Notes: generated from the letters alone by a model not told the origin. A stretch of 64,000 nt of DNA from an uncultured Arachnia sp. (GCA_947499145.1 CANMNB010000008.1:275438-339437); one strand, 5' to 3'. Shown: positions 24,371-33,135, numbered from the stretch's first letter. Numbers and translations are program-made.

Positions 24371-25647
24371 ATGCAGCTGCCACCTGTCCGAACCCGACTG
24401 AGGAACGCGCGTCAGCCCGGCGGGTTCTACGGCTGGCACATCACCCTCTTTGCCGCCATCCTCCTGATGGCGACGGCGCCCGGCCAGACCGCTGGTGTCT
24501 CCACGTTCATCGACCCCATGATCGCCGACCTCGACATCGATCGATCCGCCATCTCCACCGCCTATCTGTTCGGGACCCTCACGGGCGCTGTGGTCGTCCC
24601 ACGCATCGGGCAACTCATCGACCGCTACGGCGTGCGCCGCGTCACGCTGATCATCGGGACGCTCTTCGGCGCTGTGCTGCTCGCGGTGTCGCTCGTCGGG
24701 GGCTACGTCGGACTGCTCCTGGGTTTCATGGGCATCCGGTCCCTGGGCCAGGGGGCCCTTGGCTTGGCTGCGACGACGGCGGCCGCCCGTTGGTTCGAGG
24801 ACGTCGCGGCCGGGCGCTGGGCATTGTCTCCGCGGTGGGCTCCATCGGCATCTCCATGGTGCCGGTGTTCTCCGAGTGGCTCATCACCCGCAACGACTGG
24901 CGCACCGCGTGGTTCGTCATGGGGATCCTGGTGTGGGTGCTCGTGATCCCCGTGGCTGGATTCGGGGTCCGCGACGACCCGTCCGAGCTCGGGCAGGTTC
25001 CCGACGGCGGCACACCGTCGAAGGACAGACAGGACTGGCGCTGGGGCCTCACACGCCGTCAGGCCATCCGCGAGCCCTACTTCTGGGTGCTGGCCAGTGG
25101 GGTGGCGATGTCGGGGATGCTGTTCACGGCCGTCGCGTTCCACCAGATCGCGCTGCTCGGCGAGAAGGGCCTCACGCCGTCGGAGGCGGCGGCCAACTTC
25201 ATCCCGCAGACGGTGGCGGGCCTGGTCGCGACGCTGCTCGTGGGCCATCTCATCGATCGCGTCGACATCCGCTGGGTCGTGCTCGTCTCCATGGCCCTCC
25301 ACACGACGGCGCTGCTGTGGCTGCTGTTCGTCACGCCGGGTTTGTCGGCCATCGCCTACGGCATCCTCGTCGGTGCCGGTGGGTCGTCGATCCGGATCGC
25401 CGAGGCGGCGGCTCTGCCCGCGTACTTCGGCGTGCTGCACCTGGGCAGCATCCGGGGCATCGTGGCGTCGATCAGCGTGGGCTCGACGGCGTTCGGGCCG
25501 CTGCTGTTCTCGCTCGGCCGCGACCTGACCGGATCCTTCGACGCCGTCGCCACGATCAGCGCGATCCTGCCTGTCTTCGTGGCGGTGGCCGGGTTCGTCT
25601 TCAAACCTCCTCGGGCAGCCTTGGAGGCACGGGCGTCAACTCGCTGA
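24371..25647 (+). pseudogene. MFS transporter (OFA-like), interrupted by a frameshift
   Basis: Two overlapping frames together encode a full 12-helix major-facilitator transporter of about 425 residues. The first frame starts at the ATG at 24371 (GAGGAG 5 bases upstream) and encodes MQLPPVRTRLRN, FYGWHITLFAAILLM and IDRYGVRRVTL up to ARWFEDVA. The second resumes at GRALGIVSAVGSIG and runs to the stop at 25647. The shift lies near 24808-24815, where GCGGCC would restore the frame if it read GCGGGCC, i.e. one G missing from a short G-run. The start and FYGWH motif resemble the oxalate/formate antiporter-like group. It could be a true recent pseudogene, slippage-controlled, or a sequencing error. 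Confidence 0.8.
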
Positions 25648-25721
25648 CCCGATCCATCCCTTCGTCTGCCGCAGCGCCAAGGACACCCGGCGAGCAGGAT
25701 GGGCGGCGCGAGCTGAAGACA

Positions 25722-25795
25722 CTGAAAAACGCACACGATCGGCACGCAAGTGGCTCTCCAGAGGCCCAGGGGCGCCGCTGTTGTGCGTTTTTCAG
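25722..25795. repeat. 74-bp hairpin unit (type A) of the composite hairpin repeat, locus 2
   Basis: Ends CTGAAAAACGCACACGATCG and TTGTGCGTTTTTCAG. Its reverse complement begins CTGAAAAACGCACAACAG, as does the unit at 3254. Part of a 180-bp composite that is the inverted counterpart of 3148-3327. It lies in the 256-bp gap 25648-25903, which holds no gene. Confidence 0.85.
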
Positions 25796-25823
25796 TCTTT
25801 TCACGCCGTGACCGCTGGCCAGA

Positions 25824-25901
25824 TGACGAAAAACTCGCACAATCGGCACGTCTGGGGCGCTCAGAGGGGTGAAGGACGCCGATCGTGCGACTTTTTCGTC
25901 A
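25824..25901. repeat. 78-bp hairpin unit (type B) of the composite hairpin repeat, locus 2
   Basis: Starts TGACGAAAAACTCGCACAAT and ends GCGACTTTTTCGTCA; 78 bp, 28 bp from the 74-bp unit. In reverse complement it matches 3148-3225 over the first 36 bases. It ends two bases from the stop codon of the GH76-methyltransferase gene, so it may act as that gene's terminator. Confidence 0.85.
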
Positions 25902-25903
25902 GC

Positions 25904-27538
25904 TCAGGCCGGCACCCGAGCGTGAACCCGTTCCAAGGCGCCCATGAGGTCGCGGTGCTCCTCCAGGACATCGAGCCCCAGGCCCTCCAGCATCAGCCGC
26001 GGGCGACGCCGCCAGTGCTCTCCCATCACCGGCACCGTCACGGCATCCATCACGGCCTGCACCAGGCGCACCGGCCGCGCCGAGGCCTCCACGTGGTCCA
26101 GGAGCAGCAGGTCGCCGCTGGGTCGGAGCACCCGCGCCGCCTCGCGCAACGCACGGCCGTGGTCGGGGATGCCGCACAGCGAGAGCGTGATGACCACCGC
26201 ATCGAAGGATCCGTCGGCGAAGGGCAGGCTCTCCGCGTCAGCGACGGCGATCGCCACCTTCCGCCCCTGCTCGCGTGCCTTGCGGCGTGCCGACCGCAGC
26301 ATCTCCGGACTCCAGTCCACGGCAACGAGCTCGACGTCGCGATCGAAGTGCTCGAAGTTCCCGCCAGTCCCGGCGGCGACGTCCAGCACCCGCCCGTGCG
26401 CCCGGCTCGCCACCCAGCGACGTGCCCGTCCGAGCCCGACCCACTCCAGCGGGGCCAGCATCCGATCGAAGGACGCGGCGTGCTTGTCCCAGTGCTCCGT
26501 GAGGTCCTCGGGCTCGAGGTCCGCCGCGTCCCGTGGTGCCGCATCGGCCTCAAGTACCAGCCAGGCCGCGAGCTGCGAGGACAGCTCTGGCTCCCGGCCC
26601 TCGGGTTGCGTGTCTACTGCCGCGCGCGCCGGCTCCCAAGAGAAGACACGGGCGCCCGCACGTCGACCCTGCCACAGTGCATCGGCGGTGGCGGAGACGA
26701 GTTCGGCGGCGAGCCCGCGCACATCCTGGGACAACGGGTCGGCACGTGCGGCGAGCGCCAGGTAGCGGGCCAGGATGCCATGGAACAGCATCCCGTCATC
26801 GCCGTGCCGCGCGCGCAGCACGCGCCGCCCCTCCCAGTCGTCGGTCAGCCGGTCCGCGACGGCTCGCACCAGCGCACCGGCCCGCCGCAGGTCCTCTCCA
26901 TCGCCCAGTTCCAGCAGCAGCCCCAGCACCAGCCCCTGGTTGTAGGTGTAGAGCTGGGCGACGACGGAACCATCGCCACGCACGCCGTCGAAGTAGAGGC
27001 CCGTGTCCTCATCGCGAAGGTACTCATCCAGCCAGCCCATGAGTTCCCGCGCCTCGGCCCGGTAGCCGCGTCGTGCCCAGTGGAGCGCGAGTGGCGCGAC
27101 GGCGGGCGTGTTGCGGAAGTCGCTCCCCACGTGCCAGACGACACCGCCGTCGTCGTGCAGCCCGCGCCGCAGGTACGCCTCGAGTTCCAGCCGCGCTGGC
27201 CACAGCGACAGCGCCCGCATGCGCCGCCCCAGTACCTGCTCGAGTCCCGCCAGCCGGTCGACGGCCAAGGCCATCCACGCCAGGTCGTCGAAGAAGTCCA
27301 CCCGGAGCGTGCCGAACCGTCGACGTCGTACCCCGGACAGTATCCGGTGGCCGGCGTCCGCGACCCGCCTCGCGCCCGCGACGTCGCCCGCTTCCAGATG
27401 CCGGTGGGCCTGGTCGACGTGGGCATCGAGGAGGTGGGCCTGCCACCAGTAGTGCCAGGTGCCCCGTCCCGCTCGTGCCCGTACCGCGCTGGCCGCGACG
27501 CCCGCTCGTGCGCCCACGTCGGGCTCCTCAGCATCCAT
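25904..27538 (-). CDS. GH76 alpha-1,6-mannanase-like domain fused to SAM methyltransferase
   Basis: One continuous frame of 544 residues. Residues 1-335 match glycoside hydrolase family 76: the catalytic Asp pair D84-D85 in DFFDDLAW, RNTPAVAPLAL (142-152) and YTYNQGLVLG (198-206). Residues 345-544 form a class I, UbiE-like methyltransferase with the SAM motif VLDVAAGTGGNFEHF (384-398), acidic D408, AESLPFADGSFDAVV and LRPSGDLLLLD. No signal peptide or membrane segment is visible, so it is probably cytoplasmic, unlike secreted GH76 enzymes. The start ATG at 27538 is divergent from the amidohydrolase-like gene, 82 bp away. It may trim and methylate a mannose-containing oligosaccharide or lipid-linked glycan; that is inference. 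Confidence 0.85.
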   Translation of the reverse strand: MDAEEPDVGARAGVAASAVRARAGRGTWHYWWQAHLLDAHVDQAHRHLEAGDVAGARRVADAGHRILSGVRRRRFGTLRVDFFDDLAWMALAVDRLAGLEQVLGRRMRALSLWPARLELEAYLRRGLHDDGGVVWHVGSDFRNTPAVAPLALHWARRGYRAEARELMGWLDEYLRDEDTGLYFDGVRGDGSVVAQLYTYNQGLVLGLLLELGDGEDLRRAGALVRAVADRLTDDWEGRRVLRARHGDDGMLFHGILARYLALAARADPLSQDVRGLAAELVSATADALWQGRRAGARVFSWEPARAAVDTQPEGREPELSSQLAAWLVLEADAAPRDAADLEPEDLTEHWDKHAASFDRMLAPLEWVGLGRARRWVASRAHGRVLDVAAGTGGNFEHFDRDVELVAVDWSPEMLRSARRKAREQGRKVAIAVADAESLPFADGSFDAVVITLSLCGIPDHGRALREAARVLRPSGDLLLLDHVEASARPVRLVQAVMDAVTVPVMGEHWRRRPRLMLEGLGLDVLEEHRDLMGALERVHARVPA

Positions 27539-27620
27539 GGGCCGAACCTACTCAGTCCGCGGACCGTGACCCGCCCACCGGCTAGTTTCTTCTGATCCCC
27601 CACCCCAGAGGAGGTCACGC

Positions 27621-28382
27621 ATGCAGCCGTACGAGTTCGTCGGAGACTGGTCCGGCCAGCTGGTCGCGACGTCGATCCACGCCGGCCACGACTTGCGGCC
27701 GGAGGTCGCTGACCTCATGGTCCTCGACGAGGACGTCCGGTTCCGCGAGGAGGACCCCTTCACCGATCGCATCACCGCGCGCCTGCCCGCCCGCGTCCTG
27801 GTGCACCGCTCCCGTTTCGAGACCGACCTCAACCGCATCCGGGAGAAGGCCATCTACCGACGTCCGGAGGACTGCTGGGACCTGGATGTGTGGCGCGACC
27901 GGGAACTGCCCGACGACGTGGTGCAGCGCTCCCTCGAGGTCTACGACGGCTTCTTCGACGCGCTCGCCGAGCGCCTGGACCCTCTGGCCGAGCGTGGCCC
28001 GTTCGTCATCTACGACGTCCACTCGTACAACCACCGCCGCAACGGAGCCGACGCGCCACCCGAGTCGCCTGAGGAGAATCCGGAGGTCAACCTGGGCACC
28101 GGCTCGGTGGACCTGGAGCGCTTCGGTGACGTCGTCAACGCGTTCCGCACCTCCATGGCCGACCAGGGCTTCGACATCCGTGAGAACGTGAAGTTCAAGG
28201 GGCAGAACCTAGCCTGGTGGACGCACGAGCGCTACGCCGGGGTCGGCGTCGTCCTGGCGCTGGAGTTCAAGAAGACGTTCATGGACGAGTGGACCGGGCA
28301 GGTCGACGACTCTCGCGTCCAGTACCTGGCGAACGCCCTGGACCAGACCACCGGCCCCGTCCTGGAGGCGCTCGGCCGATGA
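27621..28382 (+). CDS. N-formylglutamate amidohydrolase family protein
   Basis: Protein of 253 residues in the N-formylglutamate deformylase (HutG2-like) zinc amidohydrolase family. Recognisable parts are VATSIHAGHDLRPEV near residue 15-29, the LVHRSRFETDLNR segment and VIYDVHSYNHRR. The usual reaction removes formate from N-formyl-L-glutamate in histidine breakdown, but no hut genes are near. It is instead the first member of a trio with a QEGLG-motif peptidase and an ATP-grasp ligase, each joined by an ATGA overlap. A related N-acyl or N-formyl amino acid is a more likely substrate. Confidence 0.85.
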   Translation: MQPYEFVGDWSGQLVATSIHAGHDLRPEVADLMVLDEDVRFREEDPFTDRITARLPARVLVHRSRFETDLNRIREKAIYRRPEDCWDLDVWRDRELPDDVVQRSLEVYDGFFDALAERLDPLAERGPFVIYDVHSYNHRRNGADAPPESPEENPEVNLGTGSVDLERFGDVVNAFRTSMADQGFDIRENVKFKGQNLAWWTHERYAGVGVVLALEFKKTFMDEWTGQVDDSRVQYLANALDQTTGPVLEALGR

Positions 28383-29545
28383 GTAACCCGCTGTCCGCCC
28401 AGGACCAGGCCATCGACCACCAGCTCGCGCAGCTGGCGATGAGTTATCGGTTCATCCTGGACCTCACCCCCGTGGACGCGAACGAGGCCCGAAAAGACTT
28501 CCTCGACGGCGACTCGAAGGAACCCGAGTTCACCTACCGCGAGCTGGAGTCGGACCCCGAGGTGCTCCGCGCCCAGCTGGACGCCATCGACGTCGACGGC
28601 GTCGAGGACGACACCGTGCGCTCCCTCCTACGCAACAAGCGTCGTGAGATGGAACTGCAGCTGGACATGCTGCGCGCCCGCTGCAGCGACGACTTCCTGG
28701 ACCTCAGCAAGCAGCTCTACGGGGAGATCCCGGAGGAGCTCATCCACGTCGCCGAGACGATCCTTGCCCGCGTCGCGCCGGGAGACGTCCATCACGACCG
28801 ACTCGACGCCGAGGAATTCCTCGAGCTGGCACGCGCCGAGATCGACTACTACCGCGGCCTCGAGCCGGACATCGACATCCACGCGGACATCCGCCCCGAC
28901 TCGAGCGGCGTGATGGTCGTCGACAACCAACTGCTGATCGGTCCCGAGTCCGGGGTGGCCCGCGTCAGAGCCAACGCGTTGGTGCAGCACGAAGTGGGGA
29001 CCCACCTCGTCACCCAGGTCAACGGCTCCCACCAGCCTCTCCGTATCCTCGGCACCGGCCTCGCCGGCTACGACGAAACCCAGGAGGGCCTCGGCGTCCT
29101 GAGCGAGATTGGCGTGGGCGAACTCACGGCATCACGACTCCGGCAGCTCGCCGGTCGGGTGACGGCCGTCGTGGGGCTCATCGACGGTGCGTCCTTCCGC
29201 GACAACTTCGACGCCCTCGTCGAGCATGGGTTCACCCCGAACAGCGCTTTCACCACAACGATGCGCGTTCACCGCTCCGGCGGGCTCACCAAGGACGCCA
29301 TCTACCTCCGAGGGCTCCTGGAGCTCCTCGCGTTCATCGACAAGGGCGGCGAACTCGATGCCTTCTTCCTGGGGAAGTTCGCGATGGCCGACCTTGACCA
29401 CATCGAGGAACTCCTGGCCCGCGGCATCCTCCAGTCACCCGTCCTCATCCCCCGCTGGTACGACGACCCGATCGAGCGAGCGCGCATCGAGGAAGCAGCA
29501 CACGACACCGACATCACCCACCTCATCCAAGGAGCAACAGAATGA
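28379..29545 (+). CDS. DUF1704-type metallopeptidase (QEGLA family)
   Basis: Protein of 388 residues. The zinc motif HEVGTH (204-209, HExxxH) and QEGLG (235-239) identify the DUF1704 family, often named flavohaemoglobin expression-modulating QEGLA protein, whose eukaryotic relatives are tyrosine carboxypeptidases of the MATCAP type. The preceding half is helical. The ATG at 28379 overlaps the upstream TGA, and the final codons overlap the next gene's ATG, so the three genes are translationally coupled. The bacterial substrate is unknown; a carboxypeptidase acting on a small peptide made or modified by its ATP-grasp neighbour is a fair inference. Confidence 0.85.
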   Translation: MSNPLSAQDQAIDHQLAQLAMSYRFILDLTPVDANEARKDFLDGDSKEPEFTYRELESDPEVLRAQLDAIDVDGVEDDTVRSLLRNKRREMELQLDMLRARCSDDFLDLSKQLYGEIPEELIHVAETILARVAPGDVHHDRLDAEEFLELARAEIDYYRGLEPDIDIHADIRPDSSGVMVVDNQLLIGPESGVARVRANALVQHEVGTHLVTQVNGSHQPLRILGTGLAGYDETQEGLGVLSEIGVGELTASRLRQLAGRVTAVVGLIDGASFRDNFDALVEHGFTPNSAFTTTMRVHRSGGLTKDAIYLRGLLELLAFIDKGGELDAFFLGKFAMADLDHIEELLARGILQSPVLIPRWYDDPIERARIEEAAHDTDITHLIQGATE

Positions 29546-30585
29546 AGATCGGATTCGTCGTCAACGACGTCACCACCGAGAAACCCACCTACACCACCAC
29601 CCGGCTGGCCATGCAGGCCACCAACATGGGCCACGAGGCCTACCTGATGGGGATGGGCGACTTCGCCTACGAGCCGGACGGTTCACTCAGCGCCAAGTGC
29701 CGGGGCGGCGCGGGCAAGCACTACCGCTCCCTCGAGCGTTACCTGGACGACGTCCAGAAGCCGGAGGTCGAAGACCAGTTGACGCTGTCGGACTTCGACG
29801 TCGTCATGCTCCGCTCCGACCCCGCCGACGACGCCCACGAGGCGGCCTGGGCCAACAATGCCGGAGTCGCGTTCGGTCAGCTGATCGCCTCGACGGGCGT
29901 GCTCGTCGTCAACGACCCGGGCAGCCTCGCCAACGCGCTCTCCAAGGCCTACTTCCAGCACTTCCCCGAGGCCGTCCGGCCACGCACGCTCATCTCGCGG
30001 GACGAGAAGAAGATCGAGAAGTTCGTCGCCGACCTTGGTGGTAAGGCCGTCCTGAAGCCGCTGCAGGGCTCGGGCGGCAGCGGCGTGTTCCTCGTGAACT
30101 CCAAGGAATCCCCCAACCTCAACCAGATCATCGAAGCCATCGCCCGCGACGGCTACGTCGTGGCCCAGGAGTACCTGGACGAGGCGAAGAACGGCGACAT
30201 CCGCATGTTCGTCATGAACGGCAAGCCACTCAAGGTCAACGGCAAGTACGCCGCCTTCCGCCGCAAGAGCAGCAGCGACGACATCCGCTCCAACATGTCC
30301 GCAGGCGGCAAGGCCCAACCCGTGACCGTCACCGAGGAGATGCTGCGACTCGTCGAGGTGGTCAAGCCCAAGCTGATCGCCGACGGCATGTTCCTCGTCG
30401 GGCTCGACATCGTCGGCGACAAGCTCATGGAGGTCAACGTCTTCAGCCCTGGGGGCCTCGGAAGCTGCCAGAGCCTCTACGACGAGAACTTCTCGGTCGC
30501 CATCATCGAGGACCTCGAGCGGAAGATGGAGATCCGCCGCCACTACAACGGGGCCTTGGAGAACGTGAGCCTCGCCACGCTCTGA
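29542..30585 (+). CDS. Glutathione synthetase-like ATP-grasp ligase
   Basis: Protein of 347 residues with the GshB-like three-domain layout: an N-terminal Rossmann-like domain (MKIGFVVNDVTTEKPTYTTT), then ATP-grasp elements VLKPLQGSGGSGVFLV (glycine-rich lid), VAQEYLDEAKNGDIRMFVMNG and metal ligands near GLDIVGDKLMEVNVFSPGG. GshB-type ligases form amide bonds between a carboxylate and an amine. No gshA-like gene is adjacent, and most actinobacteria use mycothiol, so glutathione is unlikely to be the product. It is the last gene of the coupled trio and converges with the 54-residue reading frame one base away. Confidence 0.85.
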   Translation: MKIGFVVNDVTTEKPTYTTTRLAMQATNMGHEAYLMGMGDFAYEPDGSLSAKCRGGAGKHYRSLERYLDDVQKPEVEDQLTLSDFDVVMLRSDPADDAHEAAWANNAGVAFGQLIASTGVLVVNDPGSLANALSKAYFQHFPEAVRPRTLISRDEKKIEKFVADLGGKAVLKPLQGSGGSGVFLVNSKESPNLNQIIEAIARDGYVVAQEYLDEAKNGDIRMFVMNGKPLKVNGKYAAFRRKSSSDDIRSNMSAGGKAQPVTVTEEMLRLVEVVKPKLIADGMFLVGLDIVGDKLMEVNVFSPGGLGSCQSLYDENFSVAIIEDLERKMEIRRHYNGALENVSLATL

Positions 30586-30586
30586 G

Positions 30587-30751
30587 TCAGTGCTGGCCGT
30601 GGCCCTTCAGCACCATCATCATGATGTTCCCCGCATTGACGATGAAGCGCCACAGTTGGACCACGACGTTCTGCCGGCGGCGCAGGGTCCGCGCCGTCGG
30701 CAACGGGGCGTCCGGGTAGGACGTGATGACCGGTGACTGGTGCTCACTCAT
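30587..30751 (-). CDS. Small protein (54 aa) downstream of an SQR-like flavoprotein
   Basis: Frame of 54 codons starting MSEHQSPVITSYPDAPLPTA and ending MMMVLKGHGQH. The second half (QNVVVQLWRFIVNAGNIMMM) is an amphipathic or hydrophobic helix after an RTLRRRQ basic patch, which could dock on the inner membrane face. It starts 3 bp after the flavoprotein stop, so it should be co-translated. SQR-type flavoproteins need membrane contact, so a small anchor or partner is plausible. I do not recognise a named family. Confidence 0.6.
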   Translation of the reverse strand: MSEHQSPVITSYPDAPLPTARTLRRRQNVVVQLWRFIVNAGNIMMMVLKGHGQH

Positions 30752-30754
30752 GGC

Positions 30755-32215
30755 TCACTCCGGAATCAGCGACCACCCGGGCCGCGCCTTCGCCTTGTAC
30801 AGGAACAGGTGGTGGAGCATCAGCTTCATCCAGTGCCCGGCCAGGCCGATCTCGCCGTGGGTGCCCTTGAGGTCCCGTCCGCCGCTGTCGGGGTAGCGCT
30901 GGTAGTCCGGCACCACCGGGAACATCGTCATCGACGCCGCCGATCCGGTCAGCATGCCGGTCCCGGCGGAGGCGACGCAGGCCGCTCCGAGCCCCGACAT
31001 CGCCGCGGCGTGGGCGGGCGCCTGCTTGCCCTGGATGCGGTCCGCGATCGTCATCGCCACCGTCTTGCCCATGACGCCCGAGGGCATTCCGGTCCGTGGT
31101 GGCGACGGTGCGATCACGGTGCCGCTGGGGCTCTTCCGGGGGCGGGAGATCGGGTGCGGCGGCGCGAACGCGATGCCGACGGCGAAGATGTCCGGGTGGC
31201 CCGGCACCTCGTAGGTGTGGGGCCAGTCCTCCGCCCGCCACTGCTCGTAGGGCTTGGGGGTGTAGTCGCCGTCGACCTTCATGAAGCCACCGGGGTTGAG
31301 GAACTGGTCGCCGAGATCGGCGCCATCCTTGCCGACGACCCTCAGCCCCGCGCCGCCGAACGGCGGCAGCAGCATCGCGAAGTCGAACGGCTGGGTCCAG
31401 GTGTTCCCGTCCAAGGTTTCGTAGTGAATCAGCCCCGGCTCGACCTCGGTGACGTGGGCTCCCAGAATCGAGTGGACGTCGCGCTCGGTGAACAGCGATT
31501 CGGCCCACATTCGGGACGTCTGCGTGAATCCCTGCTGGCGGAAGGTCATGCCGTCGACGCCGAAGTCGCCGAGCTGCGCCTCATTGGTCAGGTAGATCAG
31601 CTGCGCCTTGTCCCGGACCCCGGCCTCGCGGAGCTCGTGGTCGACGTTGAAGACGTACTCGAACGCCGCGCCCTCGCAGGTGCAGGTCCCGTGCCCCATG
31701 CCGACGACGAGCACCTGCCGCTCGCCCCTGCGCATGCGGTCGATGCAAGCGGCCAGGACCTCGGCCGCGTGGGCGGCGTGGGAGTCGGTGCACACCGAGA
31801 CGGTGTTGCCGCCGTCGGGGCCCAGACCGGGGGTGGCCTCGAACCGCAGCTTCGGTCCGGTGGCGTTGATGAGGTAGTCGTAGGTGACCAGCTCGACCTC
31901 GCCGTCCCGGGCCGGCGTCGTGTACTCGACCTCGACGAAGCCCTGGTCACGCTCGGCGTCGCCGTCGGGGTGGATGGCCGTCGCCCGGGCCTGGATGAAC
32001 TCGATGTGCTGCCGGCGGTAGACGGGTGCGAGGGGGAAGACCACCTTCTCGCGCGGCATCACCCCGACGCCCACCCAGATGTTGGAGGGGATCCAGTTCC
32101 ACTGAGAGTTGGGCGAGACGACGGTGATGGTGTGCTCCCTGCCGAGCAGTCGGCGCAGGTGCAGTGCCGCGGTGTGTCCCGACACGCCAGCTCCCAGGAT
32201 GACGACGCGAGCCAT
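30755..32215 (-). CDS. FAD-dependent oxidoreductase, sulfide:quinone reductase-like
   Basis: Flavoprotein of 486 residues. The FAD-binding GxGxxG is VVILGAGVSGHTAALHL near the start, with a second motif LVVGMGHGT (169-177). WNWIPSNIWVGVG and the cysteines at 142, 178 and 180 (GTCTCEG) resemble sulfide:quinone oxidoreductases, which oxidise sulfide and reduce quinone at the membrane. The C-terminal third (about 380-486) holds hydrophobic segments likely to touch the membrane. I chose the ATG at 32215 with GAAGGAG upstream; the same frame stays open to 33055 but that part overlaps the ABC permease gene. The 54-residue protein follows. Confidence 0.85.
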   Translation of the reverse strand: MARVVILGAGVSGHTAALHLRRLLGREHTITVVSPNSQWNWIPSNIWVGVGVMPREKVVFPLAPVYRRQHIEFIQARATAIHPDGDAERDQGFVEVEYTTPARDGEVELVTYDYLINATGPKLRFEATPGLGPDGGNTVSVCTDSHAAHAAEVLAACIDRMRRGERQVLVVGMGHGTCTCEGAAFEYVFNVDHELREAGVRDKAQLIYLTNEAQLGDFGVDGMTFRQQGFTQTSRMWAESLFTERDVHSILGAHVTEVEPGLIHYETLDGNTWTQPFDFAMLLPPFGGAGLRVVGKDGADLGDQFLNPGGFMKVDGDYTPKPYEQWRAEDWPHTYEVPGHPDIFAVGIAFAPPHPISRPRKSPSGTVIAPSPPRTGMPSGVMGKTVAMTIADRIQGKQAPAHAAAMSGLGAACVASAGTGMLTGSAASMTMFPVVPDYQRYPDSGGRDLKGTHGEIGLAGHWMKLMLHHLFLYKAKARPGWSLIPE

Positions 32216-32301
32216 GGCAACTCCTTCGTGCTGTGCTTCGACACTACGCCTGCGATCCCGTGGATGCCCGGGATTCGGACAATCGCGGACGGCGCCCGCT
32301 C

Positions 32302-33135
32302 TCAGGCGTCGCGACGGCGCAGCAGCACCACCGCGACCACCAGGGCGGACACCACGTAGACCATGAAGACGCCGTAGCCGGTCCAGGGGTCGAGTACCTG
32401 GATGCCCCCGGCGTCCCCCGGTGCGACGGCGGGTCCGGCGATGCGTTCCCCCGCCACGGACGGCAGGTACGGGTACAGCCTGGTGAACCAGTCGGAGGTC
32501 ATCATCAGCAGCTGCCAGAACGTCGAGAGCATCAGCAGGATTCCGAGCACCAGGGTGATCGCTCCGGCAGAGTGCCGGATGATGACGCCGATGCCGAGTC
32601 CGAGCAGGCCGACGCCGGCCAGGTACAGCGCGGAGCCCCAGAAGATCCGCTGGACCTCGGGATCCGCGAGGTCCGCGGCACCCGCGGATCCGAGCAGTGG
32701 GTAGCTCGCGGCCCAGGCTGCGGCCACGCCCAGCAGTCCGAGCGCACCGCCGACGAAGGCGATGATCAGGGCCTTGGCGGCGAGCACCGGCCAGCGGCGC
32801 GGGACGGCGGCCAGGGTCGAGCGGATCATGCCGGTGGAGTACTCGCCGGTGACCGTGAGGACGCCGAGCACGGCCACGACCACCTGGGCGAACGTGTAGC
32901 CCATTTGGATGGCCATGGTGCCGTTGAAGCCCGCGGCGACGGCCTCGTCGTCGATCCGGGAGGTGAAGCCGACGACGACGGCGATGAACACCATCGCGGC
33001 CAGCGTGGCGGCCACGGTCCAGTAGGTGGAGCGCAGGCTCCACAGCTTGATCCACTCGGCCAGCACCACCCGGGGGAAGGTGACGGGGTGGGCTGTGCGG
33101 GCGTCGGTGGATCGGGCAGTGGTGGCGATGGTCAT
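32302..33135 (-). CDS. ABC transporter permease (exporter type)
   Basis: Membrane protein of 277 residues with about six hydrophobic segments: an N-terminal one after AEWIKLWSLRSTYW, a pair around MGYTFAQVVVAVLGVLTVTG, and others up to VYVVSALVVAVVLLRRRDA. GEYSTGMIRSTLAAVPRR is typical of ABC-2 permeases paired with BcrA-type ATPases. Its ATG at 33135 overlaps the stop of the ATPase gene (ATGA), so the two subunits are coupled. Together with the divergent sensor kinase and regulator it suggests an antibiotic- or peptide-responsive exporter. Confidence 0.9.
   Translation of the reverse strand: MTIATTARSTDARTAHPVTFPRVVLAEWIKLWSLRSTYWTVAATLAAMVFIAVVVGFTSRIDDEAVAAGFNGTMAIQMGYTFAQVVVAVLGVLTVTGEYSTGMIRSTLAAVPRRWPVLAAKALIIAFVGGALGLLGVAAAWAASYPLLGSAGAADLADPEVQRIFWGSALYLAGVGLLGLGIGVIIRHSAGAITLVLGILLMLSTFWQLLMMTSDWFTRLYPYLPSVAGERIAGPAVAPGDAGGIQVLDPWTGYGVFMVYVVSALVVAVVLLRRRDA

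Noticed and set aside
27621..28382. Histidine-utilisation (hut) gene
   Set aside because: The amidohydrolase family includes HutG-type enzymes, but no hutH, hutU or hutI is present and the genes are coupled to a peptidase and a ligase instead.
29542..30585. True glutathione synthetase
   Set aside because: The fold matches, but there is no gamma-glutamylcysteine ligase nearby and the operon context differs; the name would over-claim.
32216..33055. In-frame upstream extension of the SQR-like gene
   Set aside because: It overlaps the ABC permease on the same strand in another frame; the Rossmann motif begins right after the ATG at 32215.
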